14,112 bases of DNA from Nanobdellota archaeon. Lineage in GTDB: Archaea > Nanobdellota > Nanobdellia > Woesearchaeales > GW2011-AR9. The notes below the pieces were generated by a model. It made no database searches. It saw nothing but the letters and a program-made list of their open reading frames with translations, and was not told the DNA's origin. Both the position numbers and the translations under genes were made by a program. This document shows, in pieces, positions 12,507 through 14,112 of this stretch (position 1 is the stretch's first letter; each line of letters starts with the position of its first letter). The stretch spans positions 1 through 14,112 of the forward strand of contig JAHJDQ010000195.1 of assembly GCA_018812355.1 (NCBI GenBank), written 5' to 3'.

Positions 12507-12516
12507 TTTATAAATA
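12507..12516 (+). promoter_or_regulatory. TATA-like box of the AbrB-PIN operon
   Basis: TTTATAAATA, about 36 bases before the ATG at 12548. It predicts a transcript start near 12536, just before a GGTGAT ribosome-binding site (12537-12542) with five bases to the ATG. That site chooses the ATG at 12548 over the internal ATG seven codons later. Confidence 0.65.
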
Positions 12517-12547
12517 CGAATGACTTCCCAACGCTTGGTGATGTAAA

Positions 12548-12799
12548 ATGACAGTTGAAACTGCAAAAATGTCTGAAAGGGGACAAATAATTATCCCTAA
12601 GGAAGTAAGGGATTACATTCATGCTACAGAAAGCACTATCTTTACAGTGATGCCTCTTGATGAAGAAACAATTGTTATGAAGAAATTGGATAAAGAAAAA
12701 TTAATTAAAGAATTTAGAAGTATTCGGCTAGGAGTAAAAGAAAAATTGACAGCAAAGGAAATCCAAGAGGAAATTAAAAGGGTCAGAAAGGCGCAGTAA
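12548..12799 (+). CDS. AbrB/MazE-type antitoxin
   Basis: 83 residues. The N-terminal half is a SpoVT/AbrB DNA-binding domain with the signature KMSERGQIIIPKEVRDYI (7-24), a swapped-hairpin dimer fold. The C-terminal half (about 48-83) is a charged helix (KLDKEKLIKEFRSIRLGVKEK onward) that would wrap and neutralise the partner toxin. It lies two bases upstream of the PIN toxin gene, the standard order for such pairs. A palindrome in the promoter is a candidate binding site. It is a complete gene. Confidence 0.88.
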   Translation: MTVETAKMSERGQIIIPKEVRDYIHATESTIFTVMPLDEETIVMKKLDKEKLIKEFRSIRLGVKEKLTAKEIQEEIKRVRKAQ

Positions 12800-12801
12800 A
12801 A

Positions 12802-13215
12802 ATGCTTAAAGTAGTTTTAGACACGAATGTAGTTATTTCTTCTGCAATCTCCAGTGATGGTAATCCGGCAAGCATTTTTGAAATGTTGTTGCTGGAAGAA
12901 ATCCAGAATTTTACTACGGAAGAAATCATTGAAGAAATAAAAGAGGTCTTAGAAAGACCGAGAATAACAAAAAGATTAAGTTTAATTGAAAGAGAATTTA
13001 TTCTGAACAATTTTATCCATTTTTCTACCACAATAAAACCGGCTGTTCGAATTGAAGAAATAAAAGACGACCCTGATGATAATAAATTCTTAGAATGTGC
13101 TGTTTCTGCCAAGGCTGATTATATCATTTCTGGTGATGAACATTTACTTAAAGTAAATAGATTTAAAGGAATTCTCATTGTCACTCCGGCAGAATTTGTA
13201 AGTATTGTAGACTAA
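12802..13215 (+). CDS. PIN-domain toxin (ribonuclease)
   Basis: 137 residues, the size of the PIN_3/COG1569 toxin family. PIN toxins are Mg2+-dependent RNases held inactive by their antitoxin. The acidic site is complete: D7 in VLDTNV (5-10), an acidic helix residue near E44-E48 (EEIIEEIKEVL), D92/D93 in DDPDDNKFLECA (89-100) and D112 in ISGDEHLL (109-116). YIISGDEHLL is diagnostic of the family. It starts two bases after the antitoxin stop and shares its promoter. It is intact, with nothing suggesting inactivation. The RNA target cannot be read from sequence. Confidence 0.9.
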   Translation: MLKVVLDTNVVISSAISSDGNPASIFEMLLLEEIQNFTTEEIIEEIKEVLERPRITKRLSLIEREFILNNFIHFSTTIKPAVRIEEIKDDPDDNKFLECAVSAKADYIISGDEHLLKVNRFKGILIVTPAEFVSIVD

Positions 13216-13216
13216 A

Positions 13217-13230
13217 TCTTTTCTAAAAGA
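13217..13230. terminator. weak convergent terminator candidate
   Basis: TCTTTT and AAAAGA form a 6-bp inverted repeat two bases apart, immediately after the PIN stop and before a T-rich run (13243-13249). The loop is too short for the last pair, and the gene pair is convergent, so it may serve both directions. Weak evidence. Confidence 0.3.
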
Positions 13231-13249
13231 CACTTAAATAAATTTTTCT

Positions 13250-14112
13250 TTACTGATGAGCCTTGTCCAAAAATTTCTTCAATTCGCTAGAAATAAACTC
13301 ACCACTAGCCTTCCCAGCTAGTTGCTTCATACACATCCCCATTAACGCTCCAAAAGGCGCTTTAGAATTCTTAGCAACAATCTCTTCAATCACTTTAACA
13401 ATCTCTTCTGTTCCCAACGACTGATAATTCTTTAAATTAAACTGACCTTTAATCATATCAATTAACACATCCAAAACAATATCTTTCGAAATCTTATCGG
13501 AATCAACATACTTAAACAATTCTCGGAAATTATTATCAGTTAACTTTAGAACATCCAACTGATACTTCCTTTTAATCTCCAATAAGGATGAAGTTAAAAT
13601 TTCAGCAATAAAGGCCGGTTTTAATTGTTTATATTTACTTACAATTTCCTCAAATAATAACAATCTATCCGAACGTGAAATGAATTTCGCCAAATCATAA
13701 CTCAACCCAAAATCTTTTTGATAACGTTTAATCTTCTCTTCTAATAATTCTGGGATCTCAACTTCAATACTAGACCTAATCAACGGCACATCAGTTTCTG
13801 GATACATTCTTGCTGCTCCTGGCATTGGCCGCATAAACTTGCTTGTTCCATCGGGTAAGTCTTTACGTACTTCTTTTGGCACTCCTAAAAACAACTCTTC
13901 TGCCCGTTCATATACTGCTTCTAACGCCCTTCTCGACTTCTCTTCCTTATCAGCAATTAAAACAAAACCATCATGCGGAGTACACTTCAATTTTTTCTTA
14001 ATTAACTTGACTTCACTTTCCGTAATTCCATAGTTAGGTAATTCATCAGAATGAAAGATTCCTCCTACTCCTGCTTTAACCTTAGCTCTTCCAGAAAATT
14101 CTGTTCCTAAAC
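13250..14112 (-). CDS. gatE: Glu-tRNA(Gln) amidotransferase subunit E, C-terminal part
   Basis: A partial gene: 286 residues to the stop, with the 5' end beyond the right edge (family length about 600). With GatD, GatE converts Glu-tRNA(Gln) to Gln-tRNA(Gln) in archaea that lack glutaminyl-tRNA synthetase. The frame begins LGTEFSGRAKVKAG, then GVGGIFHSDELPNYGITESE, a block typical of GatE. PDGTSKFMRPMPGAARMYPE and TDVPLIRS follow, in the AspRS-like insertion. The C-terminal part is the helical region and the GatB/YqeY-type tail (KAPFGALMGMCMKQLAGKASGE). A TTG at 13990 sits mid-protein and is not a start, because homology continues upstream. The GatE glutaminase-linked kinase region is off the window. 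It is on the minus strand, convergent with PIN. Confidence 0.95.
   Translation of the reverse strand, partial: LGTEFSGRAKVKAGVGGIFHSDELPNYGITESEVKLIKKKLKCTPHDGFVLIADKEEKSRRALEAVYERAEELFLGVPKEVRKDLPDGTSKFMRPMPGAARMYPETDVPLIRSSIEVEIPELLEEKIKRYQKDFGLSYDLAKFISRSDRLLLFEEIVSKYKQLKPAFIAEILTSSLLEIKRKYQLDVLKLTDNNFRELFKYVDSDKISKDIVLDVLIDMIKGQFNLKNYQSLGTEEIVKVIEEIVAKNSKAPFGALMGMCMKQLAGKASGEFISSELKKFLDKAHQ

Noticed and set aside
12419..12622. A 67-codon minus-strand frame over the lytic transglycosylase/AbrB intergenic region
   Set aside because: It crosses two predicted promoters and the antitoxin start; the product looks like random AT-rich translation.
12783..13112. A 109-codon minus-strand frame opposite the PIN toxin
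   Set aside because: It is fully antisense to a PIN gene with a complete active site and has no family signature.
13988..13990. A TTG at 13990 as the start of a shorter 246-aa protein
   Set aside because: Clear GatE homology continues upstream in frame to the window edge, so the gene is truncated by the window, not started here.
13839..14033. A 64-codon plus-strand frame opposite gatE
   Set aside because: It is antisense to conserved GatE coding sequence.
1..14112. CRISPR arrays, insertion sequences, integrases, tRNA or rRNA genes
   Set aside because: No regularly spaced repeats, terminal inverted repeats with a transposase, or cloverleaf/rRNA-like blocks were seen.

Overview
The window looks like chromosomal DNA from an AT-rich archaeon, most likely a small-genome DPANN lineage of the Woesearchaeota/Pacearchaeota type. 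The archaeal calls rest on: the 3' part of gatE (the archaeal tRNA-dependent amidotransferase), diphthine synthase, an archaeal-type triosephosphate isomerase, an archaeal Elp3, class III (type IV pilin-like) signal peptides, and TATA-like boxes about 25-30 bases before many start codons, which implies leaderless or short-leader transcripts. A few genes instead carry GAGGTG, GGTGAT or GGAGG ribosome-binding sites. The exact lineage is an inference; no rRNA or tRNA gene is visible. Genes are tightly packed, with several 4-base ATGA overlaps.

Layout. 1-1.85 kb (+): an LpxH-like metallophosphoesterase and an unrecognised acidic 192-aa protein. 1.87-4.8 kb (-): a 72-aa cysteine-containing protein, then elp3, a PGPGW-family membrane protein and diphthine synthase; elp3 and dph5 both modify the decoding/elongation machinery. 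4.9-8.5 kb: a beta-helix lipoprotein (-) is divergent from a prepilin peptidase (+). The peptidase is followed by two related pilin-like proteins, a 77-aa membrane protein and two further very small membrane proteins (34 and 57 aa). Two tandem hairpins split this cluster. This is the best candidate for a compact cell-surface system.

8.5-11.6 kb (-): triosephosphate isomerase with a small membrane protein; a RelE-like toxin with a winged-helix-like partner under a promoter with three TATATAA copies; a DUF1461-type membrane protein whose last helix is out of frame, behind another four-helix membrane protein; and an SlyD-like FKBP isomerase. 11.6-13.2 kb: a secreted lytic transglycosylase-like protein (-), unexpected in an archaeon with no murein, divergent from an AbrB/PIN toxin-antitoxin pair (+). 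The AbrB promoter has a short palindrome against its TATA box. 13.25 kb to the right edge (-): the C-terminal part of GatE, cut by the window edge.

The most useful second-look items are the pilin cluster with its overlooked miniproteins, the archaeal lytic transglycosylase, and the frameshift in the DUF1461 gene. I saw no CRISPR array, insertion sequence, integrase or RNA gene.
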